Below are positions 1 through 9,975 of a stretch of DNA of 64,000 nucleotides, piece after piece (positions within the stretch are counted from its first letter, which is position 1; every line of letters starts with the position of its first letter). The position numbers and the translations under genes are program-made. The notes beneath the pieces are model-generated. The model made no database searches and had not been told where the DNA came from. It worked only from the letters and a program-made list of their open reading frames with translations. Location: assembly GCA_037957365.1 (NCBI GenBank), contig JARHVA010000639.1, positions 4,492,501-4,556,500 of the forward strand, read 5' to 3'. Origin of the DNA: Torreya grandis (Eukaryota; Streptophyta; Pinopsida; Cupressales; Taxaceae).

Positions 1-85
1 CCAGAGTGGCAGCCTAGAGTATTACATTGGTGACTTTCAGAAGTTATCAGTTATGGTTCCTGACATTTCATAGAGGTGAGTAGTA

Positions 86-568
86 GTGCTCTTCATGGAG
101 GGATTGACAGAACCATTGAGAGGTTGGATCAAAGGCTTTGATCCTCCTTCATTACAGGGAGCTATGAAGAAGGCACGTAGTATGGAGATGGCAGCCCCAT
201 CAAGTAAATTTAACTCTAGAGGTGCTTCTTCAACCATGGATAGTAAAGGCTTCAATAGGAATAGAGAAAGACCGGGTTTTAACATAGATAAATCTGGTGT
301 TAAGAATGAATCAAAGGCTAACCCAGTAGCACCACCTTTGGATAGAGAGGCTCTTAATGATCTATGCAGGAAGAAGCTTTGTTTCTACTGTAAAGGTCCC
401 TATGATGCCAATCACGATTGTCCTTTGAGGCCTAAGGGAAAAGCAAATCGGGTGATGTGGGCCTATTATGAGGATGAGGAATCAGAAGATTTCAAACATC
501 ACGATTGTTCTGAGGAGCTAGAGGTTGAGGCTTTAGATCCTAGAGTAGAGGTAGAGTCAGAGCTCTAG
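86..568 (+). pseudogene. gag C-terminal part with zinc knuckle (chromovirus A)
   Basis: This 160-codon frame opens with FMEGLTEPLRGW, typical of the end of the plant gypsy gag core. A Ser/Asn-rich linker follows, then a CCHC-type knuckle: Cys99, Cys102, His110 and Cys112 (CFYCKGPYDANHDC). The usual His of CX2CX4HX4C is Asp here, but a second conserved His remains. An acidic Glu/Asp-rich tail ends at a TAG. In the family this domain packages the element RNA in cytoplasmic particles. The true start is outside the window, so the Met at 86 is only the first in-frame start-like codon. Confidence 0.8.
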
Positions 569-607
569 ATTCAGGAGGCACGCCTATCTAGCATTTAGCA
601 AGAGGGG

Positions 608-1087
608 TCATTCAGACTCCATGGAGTTTTGGCAGGATAGAGGGTCATCACCCTTCTTGACATAGGAGCCACGCATAATTTTATTGATACTAGATTTGTG
701 GAGAAGCGTGGACTCACCACATAAGATTTTGAGGGCATTAAAGTTAAGGTAGCTAACAGTTACACCCTTATGTGTGAACAGATGATTAGAGATCTCCCAT
801 TGCGCTTGAACAACTATGAGTTCAAGGCTGATTATTATGTGGTGAACATGGGGGATATAGATTTTGTCTTGGGCATGAAGAGGCTTCATTCCCTTGAGGT
901 GGTCACTCTTCATCTTAAGGACATGGAGATCCATTTTGATGTTGATGGGAAGACACACATTCTTAAGGCAATATGGGACGGCAACTTCAAAACTATTTCT
1001 TTTCATCAGATGGAGAGGCTCATGAGACATGACATGGTAGAGTGGGCTGTCGAGTGCACATTGGCACCAATACAGGAGGGACAGTAG
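608..1087 (+). pseudogene. Retropepsin-like aspartic protease (chromovirus A)
   Basis: Around 650-690 the frame reads LLDIGATHNFID. This is the active-site region of plant gypsy proteases (usually D-S/T-G-A-T-H-x-F-I), with Ile in place of the usual Ser/Thr. A TAA stop at about 721 interrupts the frame. Beyond it, 770-1087 stays open with DIDFVLGMKRL, matching the family's downstream flap/LG motif. The domain would cleave the gag-pol polyprotein. The substitution beside the catalytic Asp and the stop make it inactive. Confidence 0.75.
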
Positions 1088-1179
1088 AAGACTGAGTATC
1101 ATCCTGACATTCAACAGTTGAGAGTCAAGCATGATAAGGTATTTAGTGATATTCCACCAGGGAGACCTCCAGACAGGGG

Positions 1180-1935
1180 CATTGAGCACATTATTGAGCT
1201 TGAGGAGGGCGCTAAGCCCATTATGATTACTCCTTATCAACATCCTAAGTGATTGAAGGATGAGATCAAAAAAACAATTAAGGAGTTACTTGCTATGGGT
1301 CACATTCGGCCTAACAAATCACCATTCGCATCTTCGATTGTATTGGTGAAGAAGGATGACACCTTACGCATGTGCATTGACTACAGAGCCCTAAATAAGA
1401 GAACCATTAAGAATAGGTATCCAATACCTCGTATTGATGAGCTCCATGGTGCACATTACTTCACGAAGATAGACTTAAGGTTAGGCTATCATCAGATCAG
1501 GATTCGTGAGCAGGACGTTGAGAAGATAGATTTTCTTTGCCATTGTGGACACTATGAGTTTATAGTGATGCCATTTGGGCTCACTAATGTGCCAGTGACA
1601 TTCCAGTCCACCATGAATAGAGTCTTCCATTCACTATTGAGGAGGTTTGTACTTGTTTTTTTTATGACATTCTTATATACAGTAAGACTTGGCAGGAGCG
1701 TTTGGCTCATCTGGAGACTGTACTTAGCATCTTAGAGAGGGAATCCTTATACGCCAAGGAGTCCAAATGTGATTTGGGGATGACCGAATTGTTATACTTG
1801 GGTCATATTATCAATGCAGGGGGAGTGCGGATGGATCCTAAAAAGATCCGCGCTATCATAGACTAGCCTATTCCGGCAAACCTAACACAGCTACAGGGAT
1901 TTCTAGGTTTGTGTGGATTTTATCATAGATTCATG
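1180..1935 (+). pseudogene. Reverse transcriptase (chromovirus A)
   Basis: Conserved RT motifs are easy to read: [51 protein letters not shown] and VMPFGLTN. The catalytic YDDIL-equivalent lies near 1660, where a run of eight Ts is followed by TATGACATTC. A 1-nt shift there moves the frame, and the second catalytic Asp codon is not intact (YDIL in the shifted frame). After the shift the thumb/connection sequence continues to about 1935 with further stops (TAG at about 1863). This is the clearest domain assignment in the element. Confidence 0.9.
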
Positions 1936-1940
1936 AATGG

Positions 1941-2460
1941 TTATTCATGAAATGCAGCCCCTATGATAGATTTGATGAAAAAGGGTGATTTTTGTTGGAC
2001 GCCTAAAGCACAGGAGTGTTTCATAAGGTTTAAGGAGTTGATGACTACGTGCCCAGTATTGGCACTACCTGATTTTTCAAAGCCTTTTGAGCTTAGTGCG
2101 ATGCTTTCAGGGAGGGCATTGGTGCGGTGATTATGTAGGAAAAGCATTCCATAGTATATGAGAGCCATAAGCTCAGGGGGCTAGAGAGACTTTACAACAT
2201 TTATGATAAGGAGATGCTTGCTATCATGCATGCCTTGGCAAAATTTAGGCAATATCTCGTGGGCAGCAAATTTTGCATCAAAATGGACCACAACAGTTTG
2301 AGACATTTCTTGGGGCAGCGAGACCTCAATGATCATCAGCACAAGTGGGTGAGAAAATTATATGGATACGACTTTGACATCTCTTTCATTAAGGGCACCC
2401 AGAATGTAGTGGCCGATGCTCTTTCACGCAGGCCGTATTTGAGTTTTATGGTCCACATTA
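1941..2460 (+). pseudogene. RNase H domain (chromovirus A)
   Basis: A frame break near 2100 lies at the first catalytic Asp region. Downstream, 2214-2450 reads MLAIMHALAKFRQYLVG, then DHNSLRHFL, then KGTQNVVADALSRRP. These are the standard helix, strand and C-terminal DALSRRP motifs of gypsy RNase H. The domain would remove the RNA template during cDNA synthesis. It is decayed in the first third and well preserved in the last two thirds. Confidence 0.85.
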
Positions 2461-2469
2461 TAGAGGATT

Positions 2470-3480
2470 GGAGACATATGATTATGGTAGAATATGCCAA
2501 GGATACATGGGAATCTAGCATTGTTGAGGGATCGATGATTGACACCAGATATACTCTTATGAATGACTTGATCATTTACAAGAACAGGGTTTCTTTGATC
2601 CCAGGATCAGTGGTAAAAAACATTCTCATGCGAGCCTTTCATGATGTACCTACTGCAGGACATATCGATTATTTCAAGACCTATAGATAGATTAGGGAGA
2701 GATTCACATGGAAAGGACTCAAGGCAGATGTTCTTCAATATGTGTGTGAGTGCCCTGTTTGTCAGCAGAACAAGCAGGAGAACACGTACCCAACAGGATT
2801 ATTGCAGCCACTTCCAATTCCTGACAGGAAGTGGGAGTGCTTGTCGATGGATTTCATTATGGGCTTGCTTAAAGCCTAAGGACGAGATTGCATATATATA
2901 GTAATGGATCGGTTAATGAAGTATGCCCACTTCTTTCCGATTACCACCACATACACAACTACATAGGTGGTGGAGGTTTTCTTCTGAGAGGTATTCCAAC
3001 TGCATGGGTTACCTCAGAGCATAGTGAGCAATAGAGATAGTTGATTCTTAAGTCACTTCTGGTAGGAGGTGTTCAGACTCTGTGGGATCGAGCTTACACC
3101 GAGCACCAGTTACCACCCGCAGATTGACGAACAGATAGAGATAGTGAACAAATGGGTAGAGGGCTACCTCAGGAACTACATTGCAAGAAAGTAAAAAGCT
3201 TGGGTCAAGTGGATTCATTTGTGCGAGTATTGCTATAACATGACTTTCCACATGACCATTCAGATGTCTCCTTTTATGGCATTGTATGGGTATGAGGCAC
3301 CGAGTTTTCTAGATTTGCTACTGAGCGATAGTAGAGTGCCGAGTACTGGAGACTTATTGTAGGAGAGTCAAGATACTATGAGGACTCTCAAGGAGAATAT
3401 TGCTAAGGTGCAGAATTAGTAGAAGTAGTATGCAGATCAGTGAAGGACAGAGCAATCTTTTGATGTGGGCAACATGGTCT
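2470..3480 (+). pseudogene. Integrase zinc-binding and core domains (chromovirus A)
   Basis: A His-His...Cys-Cys region is visible in two frames between about 2630 and 2780 (ECPVCQQNK). The core follows with WECLSMDFIMGL carrying the first catalytic Asp, then MDRLMKYAHFFPIT, GLPQSIVSNRD and STSYHPQIDEQIE. In-frame stops lie near 2876, 2965 and beyond. The left breakpoint of the 14-kb tandem duplication (ACTT, 3352-3355) falls inside this domain's C-terminal side, so unit 2 carries only the part downstream. Confidence 0.85.
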
Positions 3481-3893
3481 ATCTTATGTTGCAGCCTTAC
3501 CATAAGTCTACTCTTAGGAAGAGTGGGGCAGAGAAGCTTAAGCCACATTACTATGGTCCTTTTAGGATCCTAAGATGTGTTGGAGAGATGGCTTATGAGC
3601 TAGAGGTTCTGAAAGAGAGCAAGGTACACAATGTTTTTCATGTATCACGCCTCAAAAAGGCGTTAGGACACCGTGTGATACCTTCTACAGTTTTACCTCC
3701 CTTAGATGATGAGGGAAAGTTGATTTTAGTACCTGAGTCTATCCTAGAATATAGAGAGAGATAGTTGTGTAGGAGGACTATCAGGGAATATTTGGTAAAG
3801 TGGAGAGATTTTCCAGTGGAGGATGCGACATGGGAAAGCGAGGATATTCTACAGCATCCAGAGTTGAGATTGCTTGAGGACAAGAAATTTTAG
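3465..3893 (+). pseudogene. Integrase C-terminus and chromodomain (chromovirus A)
   Basis: The frame 3465-3764 reads through the GPY/F module (HYYGPFRILRCVGEMAYELE) and the NVFHVSRLKKALG motif that closes most gypsy integrases. After a TAG at about 3762, the region 3770-3893 reads REYLVKWRDFPVEDATWES, a chromodomain signature (aromatic residues plus ATWE). In chromoviruses this module directs integration to marked chromatin. The copy in unit 2 (17526-17936) lacks about 20 nt present here at 3739-3758. Confidence 0.85.
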
Positions 3894-3904
3894 GAGGGGC
3901 AGAC
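3891..3904 (+). promoter_or_regulatory. Polypurine tract of chromovirus A
   Basis: AGGAGGGGCAGAC directly precedes the LTR start TGTCATGTCC. A purine-rich tract adjoining the 3' LTR primes plus-strand DNA synthesis. The same arrangement recurs in unit 2 just before 17949. Confidence 0.8.
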
Positions 3905-5038
3905 TGTCATGTCCCCTTCTAGTTGACATCTTTTTGAGCGGATGATTAGCCTATTATGCGACCCTCGTAGGCTGATGGGATGGATAGAGGGTCTTGATGG
4001 AGCTGGGCTTGGCTTTCGTTCGGGCTCTTTCAGACATGAATTAAGGGAGATATTAATATTTGATTGATTTAATCAAATATTAATTATTTGGTCTAATTTT
4101 AATTAAATATTAATTAATTATTAATTATTAATATTTTGGTCTAATTTTAAAAAAACCCTAATTCTAATTTAAGAAACCCTAAGTCTAATTTAAGGAAATC
4201 TAATTTTAGCAAGCACACCTTTGGAGGGTATAAGAGTTTCTCATGGGAGAGAGTTTGTATTATGATTGACTATTGATATTGATTCTTGTTAAGAATTCTT
4301 TTGTGAAGACTGAGCCAAGGGTTCCAGGATTCCATTTGCATTGAAGAACGTCAACTCTTCATTGTGTGTGATTCAGAGGTTATGAGAGATCAATCGATCT
4401 ATTGCCAAATTGAGAGATAACTTCATAAAAAAGTTATCACAGGGGTTTACAAGTTTGAGAGATAACTTCTTACAGAAGCTATCACAAGGGTTTACAGGTA
4501 TTTCTTTAATTGGGTTTTGATTCAATAATTATCCAGATATAGATCTTTTGTATTAGCCCATAGTTCTACAGATCAGGATCAAGCATATAGGTTGTGCTAT
4601 ATTGGTGGCCGTACGAAGTCCGTACAGATCCCTAAAAATCCGTACACATTAGCAGAAAGATCAGACATCGACATCGGCAGGCAGAGCCCTACAGAGACTA
4701 ACATTGGCCATCCTCTCACTGACGTCGGCAGGTTAACGACCCCAGTCAACCGACGATGGCAGTATAACTGACGTCGGTGATTGTGTTTTTGACACAGCAA
4801 CCTGAGACGTACCAGATCTAGATTTATTTCCTAGTTTGTAGAATATTCAGGCTATTAAGGCCGTATTTTCAATATTCTTTGTATACCTGATAGAGGACCT
4901 CTATTGTAAGCATATGAGCAAATAAATAAGAGATTATACTGTGATTTGTTTATCTATTTGAAGATATTTTGCACAAATATAGATAAGCAATTCAATAATA
5001 TTCAGTTTCAGATTTGAAGGGAAACAGGGGATATTACA
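3905..5038 (+). repeat. LTR of chromovirus A, unit 1 (1134 bp)
   Basis: The LTR begins TGTCATGTCCCC after the polypurine tract and ends GGGATATTACA, so it has TG...CA termini. Its partner in unit 2 is 17949-19081. A TATA-like GGTATAAGAG lies near 4227-4236. About 4080-4200 is built of TAATTAAATATTAATTA-like runs. A tandem pair of ~55-nt repeats (AGAGATAACTTC...AAGTTATCAC) lies at about 4410-4500. A cluster of GACGTCGG-type palindromes lies at 4670-4780 (see findings). A PBS follows the 3' end, so this LTR also serves structurally as a 5' LTR. Confidence 0.88.
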
Positions 5039-5039
5039 G

Positions 5040-5051
5040 TGGTATCAGAGC
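5040..5051 (+). promoter_or_regulatory. Primer-binding site (initiator tRNA-Met)
   Basis: TGGTATCAGAGC starts one base after the LTR end. It is the standard plant LTR-retrotransposon PBS complementary to the 3' end of initiator tRNA-Met. It normally follows a 5' LTR, but here it follows the LTR downstream of pol. Confidence 0.88.
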
Positions 5052-5077
5052 TTTTATCTTGCTATATTCCCTATTGG

Positions 5078-5092
5078 ACAGGGGATATTACA
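5078..5092 (+). repeat. 15-bp second copy of the LTR 3' end
   Basis: ACAGGGGATATTACA repeats exactly the last 15 bp of the LTR (5024-5038). Between the two lie 39 bp of PBS and leader. Immediately after it the host (older Reina-like element) resumes. This fits the end of a second LTR left behind by a deletion. Confidence 0.7.
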
Positions 5093-5223
5093 GGTGCAAA
5101 GTAAATAAGATGGTGATTCATGGTTATGTATAAATATTTTTTTGAATAAGGTGTAATTCAGGAGGTAAGTTATGAAAAGTAATTATATATTGTAATAGTT
5201 TTGAAACTATGATTTCTAAATAA

Positions 5224-5436
5224 ATGGTAGATAAATTAGGTCTGGAATGTGATAATCATCTATATTCTTACTTATTCTCATGGTTTAAGAAAGGAAATGA
5301 AGTTATAGTAGATAAAGGGTATTTAGTTAAGTTTTCTATAGGAAAACATTATAGGGATGAAACATGGTGTGATGTTATCCCAATGGATGCATGTCATATG
5401 GTATTAGGAACACCATGGAAATATGACATAAAATAA
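5224..5436 (+). pseudogene. Protease-like domain of Reina-like fragment A'
   Basis: This 70-codon open stretch contains VDKLGLECDNH, VIVDKGYLVKFSIGKHYRDE and DVIPMDACHMVLGTPWKYD. The last is the plant gypsy motif usually read as DVVPMDACHLLLGRPWQYD, located at the C-terminal end of the retropepsin-like domain. The catalytic Asp region would lie just upstream, in the more decayed part near 5100-5220. It is a pseudogene and no independent start is implied. Confidence 0.75.
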
Positions 5437-5792
5437 ATACATGATGGAGCAAGGAATACATATATATATTTTAAAGGTAGTACAAAGGTAGTTCTATTGT
5501 TTGTTAAAAAAGAAGGACATGTAGAAATCATTATTTCCATAAAATTGTTTATCAATGACATGAAGCTTACATGTTGTTGTTATGAATAAATAAAAAAGAA
5601 AGAAGACACACAATTGGTGAAAATACTATCAGAACAAGTAAAAGTGTTGAAATAAAAGGTAAATGTTATAAATGATAGTTGATAGATGGTTTACCACCAA
5701 ACAAGGTCATTCAAAATCATATTTATTTGATTACAAGATCAGGTCTACCAAATCAAGAAGCTTATATGATGAGTCTAAAATAACATCTAGAG

Positions 5793-6830
5793 TTGAATAG
5801 ACATGTTACTGAATTGGAGAGAAATTGTGTGGTGAGGAAGATCATGAGTCTATGTGCAACACTATCACTTTTAACTCCAAATAAATATAGAACATGGAAG
5901 ATATGTCTAGATAAAAAATTAATCAATAAAATAACCACCAAAAACATATTTCCTATACCTCACCTAGATGATATGATGGATTTATAGGACAAAAACACTT
6001 TACTAATATTGATCTATGGAGTGGCTACTATCAAATTTGAATTCATGAAAGAGATGAAAGGAAAATAACATTAAAGACTAGCGATGGCTTATATGAATGG
6101 ATGGTGATGCCATTTTGATTGTGTAAAGAACCAAAAACATTTAAAACAATGAGCAAGATGATTTTTATGTATAACTGTGTGCATAGTTTTTTATCGACAT
6201 GTTTTGAATCACTCTCCATGATTCATCTTCAAGAAAATACACAAGAAAATAATTATAACTGAAGACGCGACTTACTTTTGAAGATTTTCAAGATACACTG
6301 AGCTATTGAATATTTCCATGAAAAGAATTAAATGCATATCAAATTTGCCAAGAGAAATGGTCTAAAAGTGACAAGAATGACATACCTATGATCTGTGAAG
6401 TGGAAGAGTAGATTAGACAAAGTCCATGCTACAAATTTTAAGTGAAAATTTATTTTGTTCAAAGCTAAAGGAAGTTGGGTCTGTAGTTCTAATTATTTTC
6501 TTATGTATTTTTCTAAAGATGAATCATGGAGAGTGATTCAAAATGCATCAATCAAAAGCTATGCACACAGTTATACCCATAAATCATCTTGCTCATTCAT
6601 ATGGACTGTGAAAACATCAAAACTCTTATTTAAGAGAATGGTGAACATAGCTCTACAAGATTACATTTGTAATTTTGTAGTGGTTTACTTTAATGATATT
6701 TTTATATTCAAAAAGAGTAAAGAAGAGAACTTAAATTATTTTATAATGGTGTTATAATTGTTAATAAAGAAGAATCTCTATGTAAATTTGAAGAAGTGAT
6801 TATTCATAATATTTTAGTATTTTTGGGATT
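5793..6830 (+). pseudogene. Reverse transcriptase of Reina-like fragment A', split by an inverted repeat
   Basis: The first part (5793-5987) reads SLCATLSLLTPNKYRTWKIC, then DKKLINKITTKNIFPIPHLD, the RT palm entry of Reina-type chromoviruses. The second part after the insertion (6595-6760) reads LFKRMVNIALQDYICNFVVV, then YFNDIFIFKKS, where the catalytic YFDDIL is YFNDIF. The two parts are separated by the ~444-bp inverted-repeat insertion at 6151-6594. The Asp-to-Asn change and many stops make it inactive. Confidence 0.8.
6151..6594. repeat. Inverted-repeat (foldback/MITE-like) insertion, copy 1
   Basis: The left arm starts GAGCAAGATGATTT and the right arm ends AAATCATCTTGCTC. Arms of about 125-130 bp (6151-~6280 and ~6460-6594) pair at roughly 85% by eye, with a core GAATCACTCTCCATGATTCA near 6207. 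A loop of about 180 bp separates them. The insertion sits in the reverse transcriptase, and the RT codons around TTTAARRSAATG occur on both sides (6140-6151 and about 6630-6642), like a target-site duplication. The right-hand repeat begins about 35 bp beyond the arm, so the exact ends are uncertain. No transposase is encoded. Confidence 0.75.
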
Positions 6831-7050
6831 TTTAGTTTTATAATATGGTGTAAGAATGGTCAAAGAAAAAGTAAAGGTGATTATTGAGTGTCCTATTCTG
6901 AGAAGCATATAAGAGGTAAGATGTTTCCATGGTTTAGTACGTTTTTACAAAACATTTATTAGTATATTTTGTAGTATTTTTACACCAATAAGATATTGCA
7001 TGAGGGGAAAATAATATGTCAATACAAGGGCAAAAAAATCTTTCAATTGT

Positions 7051-7599
7051 AATTATGTGAATGGTTTGAATGAACTTTTAATATGTCTATTGAAGACTAC
7101 GCAAACACCTCCATACTAGAAATATATGTATATTTATCAATCTATGAAACTATATTAATGAACATTAATGGCATTAATAATATAAATGCCTTCCTTCCCT
7201 TTGGTTAATGAAATTTTCATGGATATTAATTGCAGAACCATTTTAAAATTTACTTAAAATTAATGTTCAATTCATATTGTGGAGGCCATTAATGTTTGTT
7301 AATGCAAGTCCATCTATATTATATTCAAATATCAAATAATTTGTGTGTAGTATTCTTCCTAGTTTTTCTAAAATTACTAAAAATGTTATAACCATTAATA
7401 ATAAGTACAATGGGATGTGATGTTAATTAGTATTCATGTCATGTGCAGGTTTCATTTCATGTTAATTTATGTATGAATTATGATATGTCATGCATTGCAT
7501 TCATGGAGATATGGTTATACATGGAGTTATTTATATATTTATTCTTTGATACAATTTTGCATCTTCTTTAACAAGAAAATGCTTAAATCAAATAATTGA
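7051..7599. other. AT-rich spacer between the two Reina-like copies, unit 1
   Basis: No coding frame, promoter or repeat boundary is visible here. The sequence has several ATTAATG/CATTAAT blocks around 7150-7310. It separates the truncated fragment A' from the complete element and is probably the DNA into which the complete element inserted. It recurs nearly unchanged at 21094-21642. Confidence 0.5.
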
Positions 7600-8163
7600 T
7601 GTTGACATCTATCTTTTGAAAGCCATAACTTGTGAATCAGGAACTTATTCGAGATTTTTTTTCATTTAAAAATGAATATCTGAAAGAGGATAATGTAGAC
7701 ATAACATGTGCTAATTGGTTAGGTTCAGTTTTAATAACTTTTAAAGGCCATACATGACCATCTAAGAGTTTGAAACTACATTTAAATATTTTTTGAATTT
7801 TTTATAATTTAAGAAATTAGATATATTTGTAATCCGACATGAAATTTAGTTTAAATTCACCTATTAGTGTTAATTTAGTGTGTATAGTGTAAAAATATAT
7901 TCTTAGGCCAATCTGAGCTTGATGTAAAAGTTGATAAAAATAACTTCTAAAAATAACAGGGTCAATTAATTTTAGGTAGCTTTTTTATTTATTTATATTT
8001 TATAGTTATGTATTTCAACTCTAATTTCAATTTGAGATTTATTTAAATAATATTATATAATTATTATCATTTTTTCATGGATAATCAATAAATATTGGTG
8101 TTTACAAATCCTATCTAAATTGTGCCTACTAAGATTTTCCTTTGCTAATTTATGGTTTCATCA
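7600..8163 (+). repeat. 5' LTR of Reina-like element, unit 1
   Basis: It shares with 13152-13715 the blocks GACATGAATTT/GACATGAAATTT, TTATTTAAATAATATTATATAATTAT and AATTGTGCCTA, in the same order and spacing. A badly decayed PBS may follow (TAGTATTACGAT from 8166), but only its first bases resemble TGGTATCA, so I do not call it firmly. Confidence 0.78.
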
Positions 8164-8275
8164 TCTAGTATTACGATGGGCTTGTCTCTTGGAGGTAATA
8201 TACATATGAATATGTATTGGGGTTTTCAATTATATTTATAGATAAGATTTTGTGATTGAATAACATGTGTAAAAT

Positions 8276-8980
8276 ATGGCAAGAGGAGGAATTACATAGA
8301 TGAACTCAACAATGCCAAAACTATGGATGTATGTAGAAGAATTGACTGTAATTGTCACACATCAAATGCAAAGGAGAAAAGGAGATGAGATAAAGAAAGA
8401 AATAGATTGCATGGAATAATAATTTCATAAAGTAGAGGAAGAACAAGAATAACCACCATCAACTGAATAATAGATTGTTAGGGACATAGGAGGTCAGAAA
8501 GAAGGAATCAAGGTGGAAGTTTCATAGTATGGTGGTTGTTTAAAAAAGGAGGAATTGATATACTAGTTAAATACTTTGGATAATTTTTTATAATGGAGAA
8601 GACTGAAGGAAGAATAAAATAAAGTTTCCATGTATGAAATTAAAGGGTTATATAATAATTTGGTCGGTTTGCTTACAAAACTAGAGATAGAGAAAGGGTA
8701 AATAAAATATCAAAATTTAGAACAAGATGGAGAAGAAGTTGAGATAGAAATTTATTGCAGTAGATTATGTACAAACCCTCTACAAAATATTGTATAATTG
8801 AAGGAAAAAATATCAAAGTGTAAAATACTATACAAACGAGTTTTATAAGCTTTCTATACAAGTGGAGCATGATGAAAAAAAAAAAGATGTTTGCAAGGTA
8901 TGTAAATTGTTTAAAGTTTTCTATTCAAGATGAATTGAGCATGAGTAAAATAAATAACATGGATAAGAATTACCAATTAG

Positions 8981-9012
<32 letters not shown>

Positions 9013-9275
9013 AGAATATTAGTTGTGCCAAAAGGGGGAAATCATATATAATAGGATGAGGTGTGTCTAATCCCACTAGAGGAGAACCATCCTAAGGTAC
9101 AAAAAAGTAAGAGGATAATAGAGAACTATCGTGAACAATAAAAAATAAGAGAGGATTGACCAAGATTAAATTTAGTTGATAATGAGATTGGAGAACAAAA
9201 TACAAAAGTTTCCATAGTAGACATGGGAGAAAATATCATGATGAGGAGAGAAATGTTATCCCCAAGGAAAGAATA
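8276..9275 (+). pseudogene. gag-like region of Reina-like element, unit 1
   Basis: The region starts at ATGGCAAGAGGAGG, soon after the LTR and leader. It carries short open stretches that are Lys/Glu-rich and look coiled-coil-like, such as VEELTVIVTHQMQRRKGDE and KMFARYVNCLKFSIQDELS. This fits a gag N-terminus by position and composition. I see no clear zinc knuckle. Stops occur every few dozen codons. A short (AT)n run at 8981-9007 is greatly expanded in unit 2. Assignment is by position only. Confidence 0.45.
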
Positions 9276-9406
9276 GGTGCAAAGTAAATAACATGGTGAT
9301 TCATGGCTATGTATAAATTTTTTTTTGAGTAAGGTGTACTTTAGGGGCTAAGTTATGAAAAGTAATTATATATTTTAATAGTTGTGAAAATATGGTTTCT
9401 AAATAA

Positions 9407-9600
9407 ATGGTAGATAAACAAGGTCTGGAATATGAAAATCATCTATATTCTTACTTAATCTCATTGTTTAAGAAAGAAAATGAAGTTATAGTAGATAAAA
9501 GTTATTTAATCAAGTTTTCTATAGGAAAATATTATAGGGATGAAACATGGTGTGATTTTATCCTAATGGATGCATATCATATGATATTAGGAACACCATG
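9407..9600 (+). pseudogene. Protease-like domain of Reina-like element, unit 1
   Basis: This 64-codon frame is paralogous to 5224-5436. It contains VIVDKSYLIKFSIGKYYRDE and FILMDAYHMILGTP, the latter corresponding to the family motif DVVPMDACHLLLGRP. It ends at a TGA where the other copy reads Trp (TGG to TGA, a G-to-A change). The domain lies directly upstream of RT, as expected. Confidence 0.72.
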
Positions 9601-9975
9601 AAAATATGACATAAAATAAATACATGATGGAGCAAGGAATACATATATATTTTTGAAAGGTAGTATAAAGGTAGTTTTATTACCTATTAAAAAACAAGGA
9701 CATGTAGAAATCATTTTTTCCATAAAATATTTTATCAATGACATGAACCTTACGTGTTGTTGTTATGAATTAATAGCGAAGAAAACAGATACATAATTTG
9801 TGAAAATACTGTCAAAAGCAATTAAAATGTTGAAATAAAAGGTAAATGTTATACCTGATAGTTGATAGATGGTTTACCCCCAAACAAGAACATTCAAAAT
9901 AATTTTGAATTGATTACAAGATCAGCTCTACCAAATCAAGAAGCTTATATGATGTGCTTAAAATAACATCAATAG

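Larger units (their letters stand above)
1..5092 (+). mobile_element. Chromovirus A: Ty3/gypsy retrotransposon, left part outside window
   Basis: The order gag zinc knuckle, aspartic protease, reverse transcriptase, RNase H, integrase, chromodomain, polypurine tract and LTR is that of a plant Ty3/gypsy chromovirus. The 5' LTR and gag start lie left of position 1. Many in-frame stops and at least two frameshifts (near 1660 and 2100) show that the copy is dead. A primer-binding site follows the LTR, which is unusual at a 3' end. The right boundary at 5092/5093 is set because the following sequence, GGTGCAAAGTAAATA, continues uninterrupted in the related Reina-like element at 9276. Chromovirus A therefore inserted into an older element. 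Confidence 0.88.
5093..7050 (+). mobile_element. Fragment of an old Reina-like gypsy element (copy A')
   Basis: This segment is paralogous to 9276-11238 of the complete Reina-like element. It covers the protease end and most of the reverse transcriptase. The left side is cut by chromovirus A. Homology stops on the right exactly after TTTCAATTGT at 7050, where the complete element goes on into RNase H. Stops and frameshifts are dense. Both copies share the inverted-repeat insertion, so they descend from an element that already carried it. Confidence 0.8.

Noticed and set aside
8166..8177. PBS of the Reina-like element (TAGTATTACGAT)
   Set aside because: Only about 7 of 12 bases match TGGTATCAGAGC. 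The position is right but the match is too weak to annotate.
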